The notes beneath the pieces were generated by a model, which saw nothing but the letters and a program-made list of their open reading frames with translations, made no database searches and was not told the origin of the DNA. This document shows, piece after piece, positions 16,364 through 25,482 of a DNA stretch of 64,000 bases (position 1 is the stretch's first letter; the number at the start of each line of letters is the position of its first letter). Made by a program: the position numbers and the translations under genes. Source of the DNA: CAZGXI01 sp964529715 (lineage in GTDB: Bacteria > Chloroflexota > Anaerolineae > Aggregatilineales > Ch27); assembly GCA_964529715.1 (NCBI GenBank), contig CAZGXI010000002.1, positions 124,001 through 188,000 on the forward strand, written 5' to 3'.

Positions 16364-17857
16364 CTATACCTTCAGCGCCATGCCCTGCGACGACCAGTCC
16401 GGTATGGGACGGCAGCACAGGACCAACTGCTTGGCCGCCAGCACATCGTCCACGCGGCCCACCGGCGTGACATGCGGCGCTTCATGCAGCAGTTCAGGAC
16501 TGGTCTTGGCCTCCTGCGCGATTTTGCGCATGGCCTCGATGAACTCGTCGCACGCCTCGCGGCTTTCCGTCTCGGTCGGCTCGATCATCAGGGCTTCGTG
16601 CACGATCAACGGGAAATAGTTGGTCGGCGGGTGGATGCCGTAGTCCATCAGCCGCTTGGAGATGTCCAGCGCGTGAATATTCGGCACATCGTCCCAGCGG
16701 CCCTCCAGGACAAATTCGTGGCCGCAGTAGCGGTTGTAGGGAATATGATACACGTCGCTCAACCTGGCCCGGATGTAATTGGCGTTCAACACGGCATGTT
16801 GTGTCACGGCGTGCAGCCCCTCGCCGCCATTGATACGGATGTAGGTATAGGCGCGGACCACCATGCCGAAGTTGCCGTAAAATGCCTTCAGCCGCCCGAT
16901 GCTCTTCTCCGGCATGATCCAGCCATAGAGCGGCGCGTCGTCTTCGTCCTCAGCCTCCTCGACGATCTCCACCACCGGCCCCGGCAAAAATGGCAGCAGC
17001 TTCTCGCCCACTGCCACTGGTCCGCTGCCCGGACCACCGCCGCCGTGCGGCGTGGAGAAGGTCTTGTGCAGGTTGTAGTGCATCACATCAAAGCCGATCT
17101 GACCGGGCTTGACCACACCCATCATGGCGTTCATGTTGGCGCCGTCCATGTACATCAGGCCGCCGCAGGCATGGACTGCCTCGATCACATCAAGGATATG
17201 CGCCTCAAACAGCCCTAGCGTGCTGGGCATGGTGATCATCATCCCGGCCACCGTATCGTCGCACGCAGCGCGCAGGGCATCCAGGTCCACGTCGCCATTC
17301 GCGTCAGACGGTAATTCCACCGCCTCGAACCCGGCCATGGAAACGGAGGCCGGATTGGTGCCGTGCGCGCTGTTGGGGATGAGGATGCGCGTGCGCTTGG
17401 TGTCGCCGCGATCCCGGTGGTAGGCGCGGATCATCAGCAATCCGGCGAACTCACCCTGCGCCCCGGCAGCCGGCTGGAGGCTAACCCCCTTAAACCCGGC
17501 GATCTCCGCCAGCCATTCCTGCATGTGATACAGCAGCGCCAGCGCGCCCTGCGTGTGTTCGGCGTCCAGATGTGGGTGCAGCAGAGCAAAGCCCGGCAGC
17601 CGCGCGGCATCCTCGTTGACCTTCGGGTTGTATTTCATGGTGCAACTACCCAGCGGGTAGAAACCCTTGTCGATCCCGTAGTTCAACTGGCTCAGCCGCA
17701 CAAAGTGCCGGATCACGTCCACTTCGCTAACTTCCGGCAGGTCTAGGTCGGCGCGCAACAGATCGGTGGGCAGGTCAGCTTCCGGCACATCCACCTTCGG
17801 CAGGCTGACGCCGCAGCGTCCCGGCGCGCTCAGGTCGTAGATCAACGGTTCGGTCAT
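16364..17857 (-). CDS. gcvPB: Glycine dehydrogenase (decarboxylating) subunit 2
   Basis: A 497-residue PLP enzyme subunit of the glycine cleavage P-protein. It pairs with subunit 1 to decarboxylate glycine and pass the aminomethyl group to lipoyl-GcvH. The PLP lysine is K265 in NLHKTFSTPHGGGGPG, followed by the glycine-rich loop typical of this subunit. Length is normal for split P-proteins. Its ATG overlaps the gcvPA stop by 4 bases, so the two subunits are coupled. It is the last gene of the riboswitch-controlled gcvH-gcvPA-gcvPB operon. Confidence 0.96.
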   Translation of the reverse strand: MTEPLIYDLSAPGRCGVSLPKVDVPEADLPTDLLRADLDLPEVSEVDVIRHFVRLSQLNYGIDKGFYPLGSCTMKYNPKVNEDAARLPGFALLHPHLDAEHTQGALALLYHMQEWLAEIAGFKGVSLQPAAGAQGEFAGLLMIRAYHRDRGDTKRTRILIPNSAHGTNPASVSMAGFEAVELPSDANGDVDLDALRAACDDTVAGMMITMPSTLGLFEAHILDVIEAVHACGGLMYMDGANMNAMMGVVKPGQIGFDVMHYNLHKTFSTPHGGGGPGSGPVAVGEKLLPFLPGPVVEIVEEAEDEDDAPLYGWIMPEKSIGRLKAFYGNFGMVVRAYTYIRINGGEGLHAVTQHAVLNANYIRARLSDVYHIPYNRYCGHEFVLEGRWDDVPNIHALDISKRLMDYGIHPPTNYFPLIVHEALMIEPTETESREACDEFIEAMRKIAQEAKTSPELLHEAPHVTPVGRVDDVLAAKQLVLCCRPIPDWSSQGMALKV

Positions 17858-19194
17858 GCCGCCACCTCCTTGAGCGCCTCGACCAGGGCATCGATTTCCT
17901 CGCGCGTGTTCATCTCCGTGACGGCGATCAGCATCGTGTTCGCCAGGTGGGGGTAATCCTGCCCCAGGTCATAACCGCCCACAATGCCCCAATCGTGTAG
18001 CAGCGCGGCATTGATCTCACTCACCGGCCTGGGGCACTTGACCATGAATTCCTTGAAGAACGGCTTGCCGAAATCCACTTTGTAGCCTGGCAGCGCGTCG
18101 ATCTGCCGGGCAGCGTAGTGCGCCTTGTGGTAGCACAGTTCCGCCACCGTGCGCAGGCCGCACTTGCCCATCAGCGCCAGATAGATGCACGCCGACAATG
18201 CCATCAGGCCCTGGTTCGTGCAGATGTTGCTGGTGGCCTTCTCGCGGCGGATGTCTTGCTCGCGCGGGCGAAGCGTCATCACAAAAGCGCGCTGGCCACG
18301 ATTGTCCTTCGTCTCGCCGACAATGCGCCCGGCGATGCGGCGGACGAGCGCCTTCTTGCAGGCGAAGTAGCCCAGGTACGGCCCGCCGAAGCTCAACGGG
18401 ATACCCAGCGGCTGTCCCTCGCCCACGACCATGTCCGCGCCCAGTTCGCCGGGACTCTTGAACAGGCCCAATGCAATTGGATCGGCTACGACGGTCAACA
18501 GCGCGCCCGCCGCGTGGACGCGCTCTGCCAGCCCTTTAAGATCGTCGATCTGGCCGAAGAAGTTCGGATAAGCAACCGCCAGCATGGCGGTGCTGTCGTC
18601 CAGCATATCCACCAGATCGGAGATGTCTGCACGGCCCTTATCGCCTACGAACTTGATGTCCTGGCCCTGCATGTAGGTACGCACGACTTGGCGATACTGG
18701 GGATTGATCGCTGGGCTGAGAATGATCTTGCGACGCTTACCGCGCCCCTCATTGACGGCGACCGTGACCGCCTCGGCCAGGCTGGTCGCACCATCATAGT
18801 GGCTGGCGTTGGCCGCTTCCATACCGGTCAGCGCCGCCAACATACTCTGGTACTCGAAAATGGCCTGGAGCGTGCCCTGGCTCATTTCCGGTTGATAAGG
18901 CGTGTACGCGGTGTAGAACTCGCCACGCAGCAGGATGTGGTTGATCGCGCTGGGCACAAAGTGATGGTAAGCCCCCGCGCCGAGGAAGATGGCGTAATCC
19001 TGGGCGCTGGCATTAGCCGCCTGCAACCCCTGGAGTTCGGCCATCACTTCCATCTCGCTCAGGGCCTCCGGCAGGTCCAATGGGGGGAAGCGGTGCTGCT
19101 CCGGCACAGCCTCAAACAACGCCGCGATAGACTCGACGCCCACCGCCGCCAGCATTGCCCGGCGGTCCTCGTCGGTATGTGGGATGTAGGTCAT
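17854..19194 (-). CDS. gcvPA: Glycine dehydrogenase (decarboxylating) subunit 1
   Basis: A 446-residue N-terminal-type subunit of glycine decarboxylase. Family features include MTYIPHTDEDRRAML at the start, FLGAGAYHHFVPSAINH, YTPYQPEMSQGTLQAIFEYQ and FGGPYLGYFA. It lacks the PLP lysine, which is supplied by subunit 2. The ATG at 19194 follows GGGAG and lies 13 bases after the gcvH stop; a longer frame upstream is not supported. Overlap with gcvPB indicates matched expression of the two subunits. Confidence 0.96.
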   Translation of the reverse strand: MTYIPHTDEDRRAMLAAVGVESIAALFEAVPEQHRFPPLDLPEALSEMEVMAELQGLQAANASAQDYAIFLGAGAYHHFVPSAINHILLRGEFYTAYTPYQPEMSQGTLQAIFEYQSMLAALTGMEAANASHYDGATSLAEAVTVAVNEGRGKRRKIILSPAINPQYRQVVRTYMQGQDIKFVGDKGRADISDLVDMLDDSTAMLAVAYPNFFGQIDDLKGLAERVHAAGALLTVVADPIALGLFKSPGELGADMVVGEGQPLGIPLSFGGPYLGYFACKKALVRRIAGRIVGETKDNRGQRAFVMTLRPREQDIRREKATSNICTNQGLMALSACIYLALMGKCGLRTVAELCYHKAHYAARQIDALPGYKVDFGKPFFKEFMVKCPRPVSEINAALLHDWGIVGGYDLGQDYPHLANTMLIAVTEMNTREEIDALVEALKEVAA

Positions 19195-19207
19195 GGTCGC
19201 TCCCGTA

Positions 19208-19603
19208 CTACTCGCGCTCGGCGCAGTACTTCTGGTACGCGGCGGCATCCATCAGATCATCGAGTTCGGCAGGATTGGCAACGGTAAACTTGATGAACCA
19301 GCCCTCGCCGTAAGGGTCGCTGTTGACGGTCTCCGGCGCATCTTCCAGTTTGCCATTGATCGCCGTCACCGTGCCAGACAACGGTATGTGCATGTCCGAC
19401 GCCGCCTTGACCGACTCCACAACGCCGTAAGAGTCACCCTTGCGCAATGACGCACCGACTTCCGGCAGTTCGACGAACACGATGTCGTTTAACTGGTCCT
19501 GGGCGTAATCGGTGAGACCGGTGGTCGCTTCGTTGCCCTCGACGCGCACCCACTCGTCCGACTCGGTATATTTCAGGTCTGCGGGAACTTTCCAGTCGCC
19601 CAT
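19208..19603 (-). CDS. gcvH: Glycine cleavage system H protein
   Basis: A 131-residue lipoyl carrier that shuttles the aminomethyl intermediate between P-, T- and L-proteins. The lipoylated lysine is K66 in ESVKAASDMHIP. Conserved segments include TGLTDYAQDQLNDIVFVELP and NSDPYGEGWF. The ATG at 19603 is preceded by AAGGAGATCGTCAAG, a clear ribosome site. It is the first gene of the operon, behind a terminator and tandem glycine aptamers. Confidence 0.97.
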   Translation of the reverse strand: MGDWKVPADLKYTESDEWVRVEGNEATTGLTDYAQDQLNDIVFVELPEVGASLRKGDSYGVVESVKAASDMHIPLSGTVTAINGKLEDAPETVNSDPYGEGWFIKFTVANPAELDDLMDAAAYQKYCAERE

Positions 19604-19654
19604 CTTGACGATCTCCTTGTGTGTTGGTCCGAAAGTCAAATTGTGAAGAATCAC

Positions 19655-19694
19655 ACAAAACGAAAAGGCGCACAGCGTCGTTTTGCTGTGCGCC
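19655..19694 (-). terminator. Riboswitch expression-platform terminator
   Basis: On the minus strand GGCGCACAGC pairs perfectly with GCTGTGCGCC (10 bp, 8-nt loop; 19667-19694), followed by TTTTCGTTTT. It lies between the glycine aptamers and gcvH and is the obvious switch point for transcription control. Confidence 0.88.
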
Positions 19695-19696
19695 CC

Positions 19697-19890
19697 CTGT
19701 CTGTGACCTGAGAGATTCACCGGGTGGAACTCCGGCTTGCCCCGTCGGTGCGCCTTGCGGCGCTTTCCAGGGATGGCAGCCTGCGGGTTCGGGAACCTGA
19801 GAGTTTCGCCGGTGGGTCAGCCGTCCCGACCGGTTTGCCCCTTCGGTGCTCCCGCCAGAGGCGGAAGACTCTCCCCGGCAGGCAGGTGTT
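19697..19890 (-). promoter_or_regulatory. Tandem glycine riboswitch
   Basis: Two glycine aptamers in series on the minus strand. Aptamer 1 (about 19786-19885) contains GGGGAGAGTC, AGGGGCAAACC and ACTCTCAGG. Aptamer 2 (about 19697-19780) contains CGGGGCAAGCC and ATCTCTCAGG. These are the conserved core segments of the class. A terminator follows directly, then gcvH. In known cases glycine binding turns the gcv operon on, so the terminator would be suppressed when glycine is high. Confidence 0.93.
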
Positions 19891-19899
19891 GCTATCCTG

Positions 19900-19928
19900 A
19901 TTCTACATGGCGGTATTGTGCAAGGCAA
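19900..19928 (-). promoter_or_regulatory. Promoter of the gcv operon
   Basis: TTGCCT (19923-19928) and TAGAAT (19900-19905) are 17 bp apart on the minus strand. Transcription would begin near 19893, just before aptamer 1. Confidence 0.75.
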
Positions 19929-19966
19929 CGACTCTTGGCAGGGGATTTGCCGCCAAACAGAACAAA

Positions 19967-22510
19967 TTAGAGCCGCGCGCTGCGCGGCAGGATGCCGCTG
20001 AGCACTTCCTCGACGCGCACGTTGAGGACTTCGGCCACCTCTTCGGCAGTGATGACCTGGCTGCCCTGCCGCCCGATCAACACCACCTCATCGCCCGGCT
20101 GCACGTCCGCGACGCGCGTCACGTTCACTGCCGCCTCGTGCGGGCCGACCTGCCCCACCAACGGCGCACGCTGCCCACGCACGATCACCTGGTGCCAACG
20201 GCGTGGCCCACCGCGCAGCCCGTCGGCGTAACCCACCGGAATGACGGCAATACGCTCAGTATCACCTGTGCGATACGCCTTACCCTCACCTACAAAGCTC
20301 CCACGCGGAAGCTCCTTGATTTGCGCGATCACCGTCTTCCAGGTCAATGCCAGCCGGAAGCCCGGCGGCAACCTGACCTCTGGCAACGGCGACAGTCCGT
20401 GCAACGCTAGCCCATCACGGACCATTGTAAAATGGCTCTCTGGCAGGGTCAGCAAGGCCGCCGACTCCGCCGCGTGGATGTAAGGGATGTCCAGTCCCGT
20501 CGCCAGTACCGGACCAACAAGCGACCGAAATAACTCAAGCTGCTCATGAGTGTAGGAGTCATCCTCAACCGGAGCAGCAAGCTGGGTATACAGCCCTTCG
20601 ACCCGGAGATGAGTCAGACCCTTCAAAGCCCGGAAAAGGGCGGTGACATCATCCGGCGATAGCCCCAACCGCCCCAGGCCGGTATCGATATTCACGTGCA
20701 CTCGCAGTGGCTGGCGTGCCTCATGGGCCAGACGATCATACAGGCGGGCCATCTCCAGATCATAGACAGTCAGCGTCAGGTTATACTGTAGAGCGTCTCG
20801 CACTGCCGAAAGCGGCGTATAACCCAGCACCAGAATCGGCGTATCCAGGCCGCCGTCGCGCAGGGCCACTGCTTCGGCCAGCGAAGCCACGCCCAGGTAG
20901 GTGGCACCGTGCAGCACCGCCGCCGATCCGGTAGCTAATGCGCCGTGCCCATAAGCATCGGCAGAAACCACCGCCATCAGCGCCACATCTGGCCCGATAA
21001 TCTCCTTGAGCCGCCGGACATTGTTTGCAGTGGCTTCCAGGTCTACTTCGATCCAGGACGACCGGGACGGCTGCCCTGCCCAGATCTGTTCCCCGGCCAT
21101 CTCTTGGCGAGCCAACAGACGCGCGTCCTGCTCATTAGCCAAAAGCTGCCGCACGACCCGTTCCATCCGCACCGACGCGCTACCTTTCACCAGCACCACG
21201 TCACGCGGCCCCAGGTTATCTCGCAGCACGGTCACAACGTCGGAAGGACTGAAGGTCATGTGCACCTGACCACGCGGCATCCCCTCGTCCAAAGCGGCGC
21301 GCGCAGCAATGGCCGCCAGATTGCCCTGCGTCACAAGTACGTCGGCGCAGGAAGCTACCTGTTCACCCAGACGGCGGTACGCCCGCGCAGCATAATCCCC
21401 CAGACGGTCCAGGTCGCCCATCACGAAGATCAGCCGCCCCTCATCCTCCCGGACCGACCCCAACCACTCCAATGCCGCCTCGGTAGACTCCAGATTGGCG
21501 CTGAAGGTATCGTCTACCAGCAAGCACCCTCCTACGCCGTTCAAGGGACGCAGGCGGCCCGGCAGTGGTTCGACCTGGGTCAGGGCGCGCAGACTATCCT
21601 CCAAAGGAATCTGATAGCTCAAGCCGACAGCCAGCGCCGCCATCGCGCCATAGAGCTGATGACGGCCCAACAGCGGCAGCCAGCGTCCCACATAACGCTC
21701 GGCGCCGTAACGCAGGTCGAAGCCGGTCTTGTAGCGCCCGGCAACGATGTTGTAGGCCAGCAGGTCAGCCTCAAAGCTGTCAATGCCGACGGAAAACACG
21801 GTTGCCTTTGCCCGACTTGTCATGCCACGCACCAGGGCATCGTCGTAGTTCAACACCGCCAGCCCGTTTTCCGGCAGGCTTTCCACCAGCGCGGCTCCCT
21901 CGTCGGTCAGTTCAGCCGGACTGTCCGGCTGATCTGGGAAGATATGCCCGCTATTGGTCATCACGCCGACCAAAGGGCGTACCACATCGACCAGCTCAGC
22001 CATCTCACCAGGCTGATTGGCGGCCAGTTCCAACACCGCAAGCTGGTGTTGCGCTGTGAGTTTCCCCAGCGCCAATGGCAGGCCAAAACGCCCACTGTAG
22101 CTGCCAGGGTTTTTATAGACGTTATAACGCGCGCCCAGCACAGCCGCGATACACTCTTTGGCCGTCGATTTGCCTGCCGCCCCGGCCACGCCGATGACGG
22201 TCGTGCCGAACTTGCGCAAGACCACGCGCGCCCAGTTCATGAGCGCGTGCTCAGCGTCGCGCACGATCATCACCGTGACCCCATCGGTGTCGAAGCCGGG
22301 CGGCTGTGAGCAGACAACGCCCAGCGCGCCCCGTCTGACCGCCTCGCGGATATGGGTGTGCCCGTCGCCCTGAGCGGTCTTGAGGGCTACAAAGAGACAA
22401 CCCGGCTCCACCTGGTCGAGATCAAGGGCGAAGTCGGTAAAGATTTGCGCCGCAGGTTCGCCGAAAAGCTGCCCATCGGCGGCTTCGAGCATGTCGTACA
22501 GACTGATCAT
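19967..22510 (-). CDS. MurF / alanine racemase-like fusion
   Basis: An 847-residue fusion. Residues 1-450 are MurF (UDP-MurNAc-tripeptide:D-Ala-D-Ala ligase): P-loop GVAGAAGKST, ELAANQPGEM, and a DDTFSANLES segment matching DDxYNANP. Residues 480-847 have the alanine racemase fold: WIEVDLEATANNVR, VNIDTGLGRLGL, VGYADG (Tyr at 761). The PLP lysine of the VVKADAYGHG motif is replaced by serine (VVSADAYGHG, S516), and the usual C-terminal CMD segment is GQVGPHEAA. The racemase half may therefore be inactive or altered. MurF-Alr fusions are known in other phyla. The gene starts 7 bases after a -10 box, so it is probably leaderless. Confidence 0.9.
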   Translation of the reverse strand: MISLYDMLEAADGQLFGEPAAQIFTDFALDLDQVEPGCLFVALKTAQGDGHTHIREAVRRGALGVVCSQPPGFDTDGVTVMIVRDAEHALMNWARVVLRKFGTTVIGVAGAAGKSTAKECIAAVLGARYNVYKNPGSYSGRFGLPLALGKLTAQHQLAVLELAANQPGEMAELVDVVRPLVGVMTNSGHIFPDQPDSPAELTDEGAALVESLPENGLAVLNYDDALVRGMTSRAKATVFSVGIDSFEADLLAYNIVAGRYKTGFDLRYGAERYVGRWLPLLGRHQLYGAMAALAVGLSYQIPLEDSLRALTQVEPLPGRLRPLNGVGGCLLVDDTFSANLESTEAALEWLGSVREDEGRLIFVMGDLDRLGDYAARAYRRLGEQVASCADVLVTQGNLAAIAARAALDEGMPRGQVHMTFSPSDVVTVLRDNLGPRDVVLVKGSASVRMERVVRQLLANEQDARLLARQEMAGEQIWAGQPSRSSWIEVDLEATANNVRRLKEIIGPDVALMAVVSADAYGHGALATGSAAVLHGATYLGVASLAEAVALRDGGLDTPILVLGYTPLSAVRDALQYNLTLTVYDLEMARLYDRLAHEARQPLRVHVNIDTGLGRLGLSPDDVTALFRALKGLTHLRVEGLYTQLAAPVEDDSYTHEQLELFRSLVGPVLATGLDIPYIHAAESAALLTLPESHFTMVRDGLALHGLSPLPEVRLPPGFRLALTWKTVIAQIKELPRGSFVGEGKAYRTGDTERIAVIPVGYADGLRGGPRRWHQVIVRGQRAPLVGQVGPHEAAVNVTRVADVQPGDEVVLIGRQGSQVITAEEVAEVLNVRVEEVLSGILPRSARL

Positions 22511-22517
22511 AACAGGC

Positions 22518-22526
22518 AGTATAGCA
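22518..22526 (-). promoter_or_regulatory. Extended -10 promoter of murF/alr, probably leaderless
   Basis: TGC-TATACT on the minus strand (-10 at 22518-22523) ends 7 bases before the ATG at 22510. No Shine-Dalgarno is present, so the mRNA would begin at the start codon. Confidence 0.65.
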
Positions 22527-22556
22527 TTGTCTGAAGTGGGTCGCTATCCTGTTCCC

Positions 22557-22565
22557 CGCTATAAT
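22557..22565 (+). promoter_or_regulatory. Promoter of tgt
   Basis: CGCTATAAT (-10 at 22560-22565) predicts a start near 22572. That leaves a 20-nt leader to the ATG at 22593, containing the GGGGGA ribosome site. It is back to back with the murF/alr promoter. Confidence 0.65.
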
Positions 22566-22592
22566 TGGCGCGATATGCACCGGGGGAACAAA

Positions 22593-23735
22593 ATGCCTTT
22601 CACGTTCACATTAGAAAAAGAATGGGGTGGCGCGCGGGCAGGGGTGTTGGAAACTCCCCACGGCCCCATCCAGACGCCCGTCTTTGCGCCTGTCGGCACC
22701 CAGGCGACGGTAAAAGCAATGATGCCGAGCACGCTTAGGGAATTGGGGGTGTCGCTGGTACTGGCGAATACCTATCACCTCTACCTACGACCCGGCGATG
22801 CTCTGATCCGCGACCTGGGAGGGCTACACCGCTTCATGGCATGGGATGGGCCGATCCTGACCGACTCCGGCGGCTTCCAGGTATTCAGCCTGGCGGAAAC
22901 CCGTCGCATCGACGACGATGGGGTAGACTTCATCTCGCACATCGACGGCAGCAAACATCGCTTTACCCCAGAGAAATCCATCCAGATTCAGGAAAACCTC
23001 GGCGCAGACATCATCATGTGCTTCGACGAGTGCGCCACGCCAGACAACCGCACTGCCATCGAAAAGGCGCTGCTCCGCACTCATGCCTGGGCAGAACGCT
23101 GTGTTCGCGCTAAAACTCGCTCCGATCAGGCGCTCTTCGGCATCGTGCAGGGCGGCATTTTCCTCGATCTGCGAGAACAGTCTGCCGCATTCCTGCGCCA
23201 GTTTGATTTCCCCGGTTATGCCGTCGGCGGGCTGGCCGTCGGGGAAAGCAAGGCGCAAATGTACGCCACACTGGAACACACCACGCCGCTCCTGCCGTCA
23301 GATCGCCCCCGTTACCTGATGGGCGTCGGCAGCCCGGAAGACCTGGTACACGGCGTAGCGCGGGGCATCGACTTGTTCGACTGTGTGCTGCCCACCCGGC
23401 TGGCGCGCAACGCTGCCGCACTGACCCATCAGGGACGCCTCAACCTGCGCAACGCGAAATACGCCACCGACCCCGGCCCGCTCGAAGCCGGCTGTACATG
23501 TTATACCTGCACCACCTTCTCCCGCGCCTATCTGCGCCACCTGGTGCAGGCGAAAGAAATACTGGCACATAACCTGCTGACGCTGCACAATATCCACATG
23601 TTGCAAACCCTGATGCGCCAGATGCGCGCGGCGATCCTGGCCGGGACGTTTGCCGACTACGCCAGAGCCTTTCTGGCCGCCTACCGGCCCGTCGGCGACC
23701 CTGATCCTCAACCACTCCCGGTGGCCCTCTCCTGA
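22593..23735 (+). CDS. tgt: tRNA-guanine transglycosylase
   Basis: A 380-residue enzyme that replaces guanine-34 in certain tRNAs with the queuosine precursor preQ1. Signature segments: DSGGFQVFSL with a catalytic Asp, ECATPDN, GGLAVGES, MGVGSPEDLV, DCVLPTRLARN with the second catalytic Asp, and a zinc site CTCYTC plus a downstream His. Length matches bacterial Tgt. The ATG at 22593 follows GGGGGA; an ATG at 22575 is in frame but less likely. queG, the last step of queuosine synthesis, lies at 33420. Confidence 0.96.
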   Translation: MPFTFTLEKEWGGARAGVLETPHGPIQTPVFAPVGTQATVKAMMPSTLRELGVSLVLANTYHLYLRPGDALIRDLGGLHRFMAWDGPILTDSGGFQVFSLAETRRIDDDGVDFISHIDGSKHRFTPEKSIQIQENLGADIIMCFDECATPDNRTAIEKALLRTHAWAERCVRAKTRSDQALFGIVQGGIFLDLREQSAAFLRQFDFPGYAVGGLAVGESKAQMYATLEHTTPLLPSDRPRYLMGVGSPEDLVHGVARGIDLFDCVLPTRLARNAAALTHQGRLNLRNAKYATDPGPLEAGCTCYTCTTFSRAYLRHLVQAKEILAHNLLTLHNIHMLQTLMRQMRAAILAGTFADYARAFLAAYRPVGDPDPQPLPVALS

Positions 23736-23771
23736 CTTTCGCCCCCTCCCCCTGAAAGGACAACTTTCCTT

Positions 23772-24584
23772 ATGGACATAGTTCAAGCGATCATCCTGGG
23801 TATCGTGCAAGGTGCAACGGAATTCATCCCGATCTCCAGTTCCGGGCATCTGATTCTGATTCCCTGGTGGCTTAACTGGCCTGTGCCCAGCCTGGAGTTA
23901 AACGTGATCATCCAGTTGGGCACGCTCCTGGCCGTGTTGATTTACTTCTGGCGAGACTGGCTGCGTGTGCTGGGCGGCGGTCTCAACCTGCTGCGTACAC
24001 GCCGGCTGGACGATCCCGACAGCCGCCTGCTCGTCTTTCTGGTGATCGGGTCGATTCCGGCAGGTGTGGCCGGGTTGCTGCTCAAGGACTTTTTCGACCG
24101 GGTCTTCCAGAATGCGCCGATGGCCGCCTTTTTCTTACTGGTGACGGCGGGCCTGCTCGTCCTGAGCGAGCGCAGCGGCAAACCGGCCCGCACGATGACC
24201 GAGATGACCTGGCGGGACGCGATCTTGATCGGCCTGGCGCAGATGACCGCTCTGTTCCCTGGCATCTCACGCTCCGGCAGCACCATCGCCGCCGGGCTGC
24301 TGCGTGGGATCAAGCGCGAGGATGCCGCCCGTTTCAGCTTCTTGCTAGGAACTCCAGCGTTCCTGGGCGCCGGACTGCTATCGGTGTTGGACCTGATCGC
24401 CGAGGGCAATCTCAGCAGCCAGCTTCCGCTGCTCGCGGGCGGATTCATCAGTGCGGCGATTGTTGGTTACCTGACGATTGCCTTTTTGCTGGCCTACCTG
24501 CGGCAGCGGCGGCTTTACGTCTTTGCAATTTACTGCGCCGCTTTCGGCCTGATCAGCCTGCTGGCGGCCCTGCTCGGACGGTAG
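23772..24584 (+). CDS. uppP: Undecaprenyl-diphosphatase
   Basis: A 270-residue polytopic enzyme that removes one phosphate from undecaprenyl diphosphate so the carrier lipid can be reused in cell-wall synthesis. The two family motifs are GATEFIPISSSGHL (residues 14-27) and PGISRSGSTIAAGLLRG. Length and helix pattern match UppP/BacA. It starts 36 bases after tgt; a ribosome site GAAAGGAC precedes the ATG. The next gene begins 7 bases after its stop. Overexpression of this family gives bacitracin tolerance. Confidence 0.96.
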   Translation: MDIVQAIILGIVQGATEFIPISSSGHLILIPWWLNWPVPSLELNVIIQLGTLLAVLIYFWRDWLRVLGGGLNLLRTRRLDDPDSRLLVFLVIGSIPAGVAGLLLKDFFDRVFQNAPMAAFFLLVTAGLLVLSERSGKPARTMTEMTWRDAILIGLAQMTALFPGISRSGSTIAAGLLRGIKREDAARFSFLLGTPAFLGAGLLSVLDLIAEGNLSSQLPLLAGGFISAAIVGYLTIAFLLAYLRQRRLYVFAIYCAAFGLISLLAALLGR

Positions 24585-24591
24585 CCGATCC

Positions 24592-25404
24592 ATGAAGTGG
24601 GCCAGACGCGCTGCCGTGATCCTGGCGTTGGCCCTGGCAGGGTGTCATTCTCCGCCGTCGGGCATCACCCCGGCAGCGGAAACCGTTGCGCTGCGTCTGC
24701 TCAGCACCACCGCAACGGCCCCCCTGCTGCATGACCTGACAGAAGCCTACCAGCAAGAACACACCGAACTCCACTTCGCTTTTCGGGTAAGCAGTGGCGA
24801 CTATGCCCGCATGATCGACCTGCTGAATAACACCCCACCGGAAGAAGCAATCTATTTCCTGACGAACTACCTGCCCCCGGAAGCGGCGCTGTGGGCAGCA
24901 CCTATCGGCTATGACCCGATTGCCGTCGTCGTCCATCCCGAAAACCCGGTGGTGGGACTGACCCTGGAACAGCTTGAGCAAATTTTCCAGGGCCGGATCG
25001 CCAACTGGTCAGCAGTTGGCGGCGAGAACTTACCCATCACCGTCGTCAGCCGTGAGACGGGGTCTGGCACACGGCTGACTCTTGAGTCCACACTGCCGGC
25101 CAGCCGTCGCGTCACACCAGGCGCCCGCTTGGCCTTTTCGAGCGAAGCCGTGATCCGCATCGTCGGGCAAGAGCGCGGCGCAGTGGGTTATGTTTCAGCA
25201 GGCCTGCTCGACGCACGGGTACGCCCCGTCGCCATTGCGGGGATGCTGCCCTCTCCCCTTCTCACCGCCTATCCCTTTCAATCCCCGCTCCTGATCGTGG
25301 GACGCCACGAGCCAGAAGGGGATTACCGGGCATTGATTGCATGGATGCAAGGCCCGGTCGGTCAGGCAATCGTGGCACGGCACTATCTTCCCCTGGCAAG
25401 GTGA
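24592..25404 (+). CDS. PstS-like substrate-binding lipoprotein
   Basis: A 270-residue periplasmic-binding-fold protein. The signal ends in a lipobox LALAGC with Cys18 as the lipidated residue. LEQIFQGRIANWSAVGG and RETGSGTRLTLESTL match the phosphate-binding PstS/PBP-like family, where the SGT segment contacts phosphate. GAVGYVSAGL is also typical. No ABC permease or ATPase lies nearby. It sits 7 bases behind uppP, whose product releases phosphate outside the cell. Phosphate binding is likely by family but not proven. Confidence 0.85.
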   Translation: MKWARRAAVILALALAGCHSPPSGITPAAETVALRLLSTTATAPLLHDLTEAYQQEHTELHFAFRVSSGDYARMIDLLNNTPPEEAIYFLTNYLPPEAALWAAPIGYDPIAVVVHPENPVVGLTLEQLEQIFQGRIANWSAVGGENLPITVVSRETGSGTRLTLESTLPASRRVTPGARLAFSSEAVIRIVGQERGAVGYVSAGLLDARVRPVAIAGMLPSPLLTAYPFQSPLLIVGRHEPEGDYRALIAWMQGPVGQAIVARHYLPLAR

Positions 25405-25428
25405 CTTTGCGGGCGTTTTGCATATAAT
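25401..25428 (+). promoter_or_regulatory. Promoter of the SH3 protein gene
   Basis: TATAAT (25423-25428) has TTGCA just upstream and a weak GTGACT (25401-25406) as -35 with 16 bp spacing. It lies 54 bases before the GTG at 25483. Confidence 0.5.
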
Positions 25429-25482
25429 TAAAACATAGCTCCGTACCGACCCTATTTTGCCGATTGCTCAAGGGGGAAGAAC

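Noticed and set aside
20945..22309. 454-residue ORF antisense to murF/alr
   Set aside because: No recognisable motifs, and it lies fully inside an identified gene.
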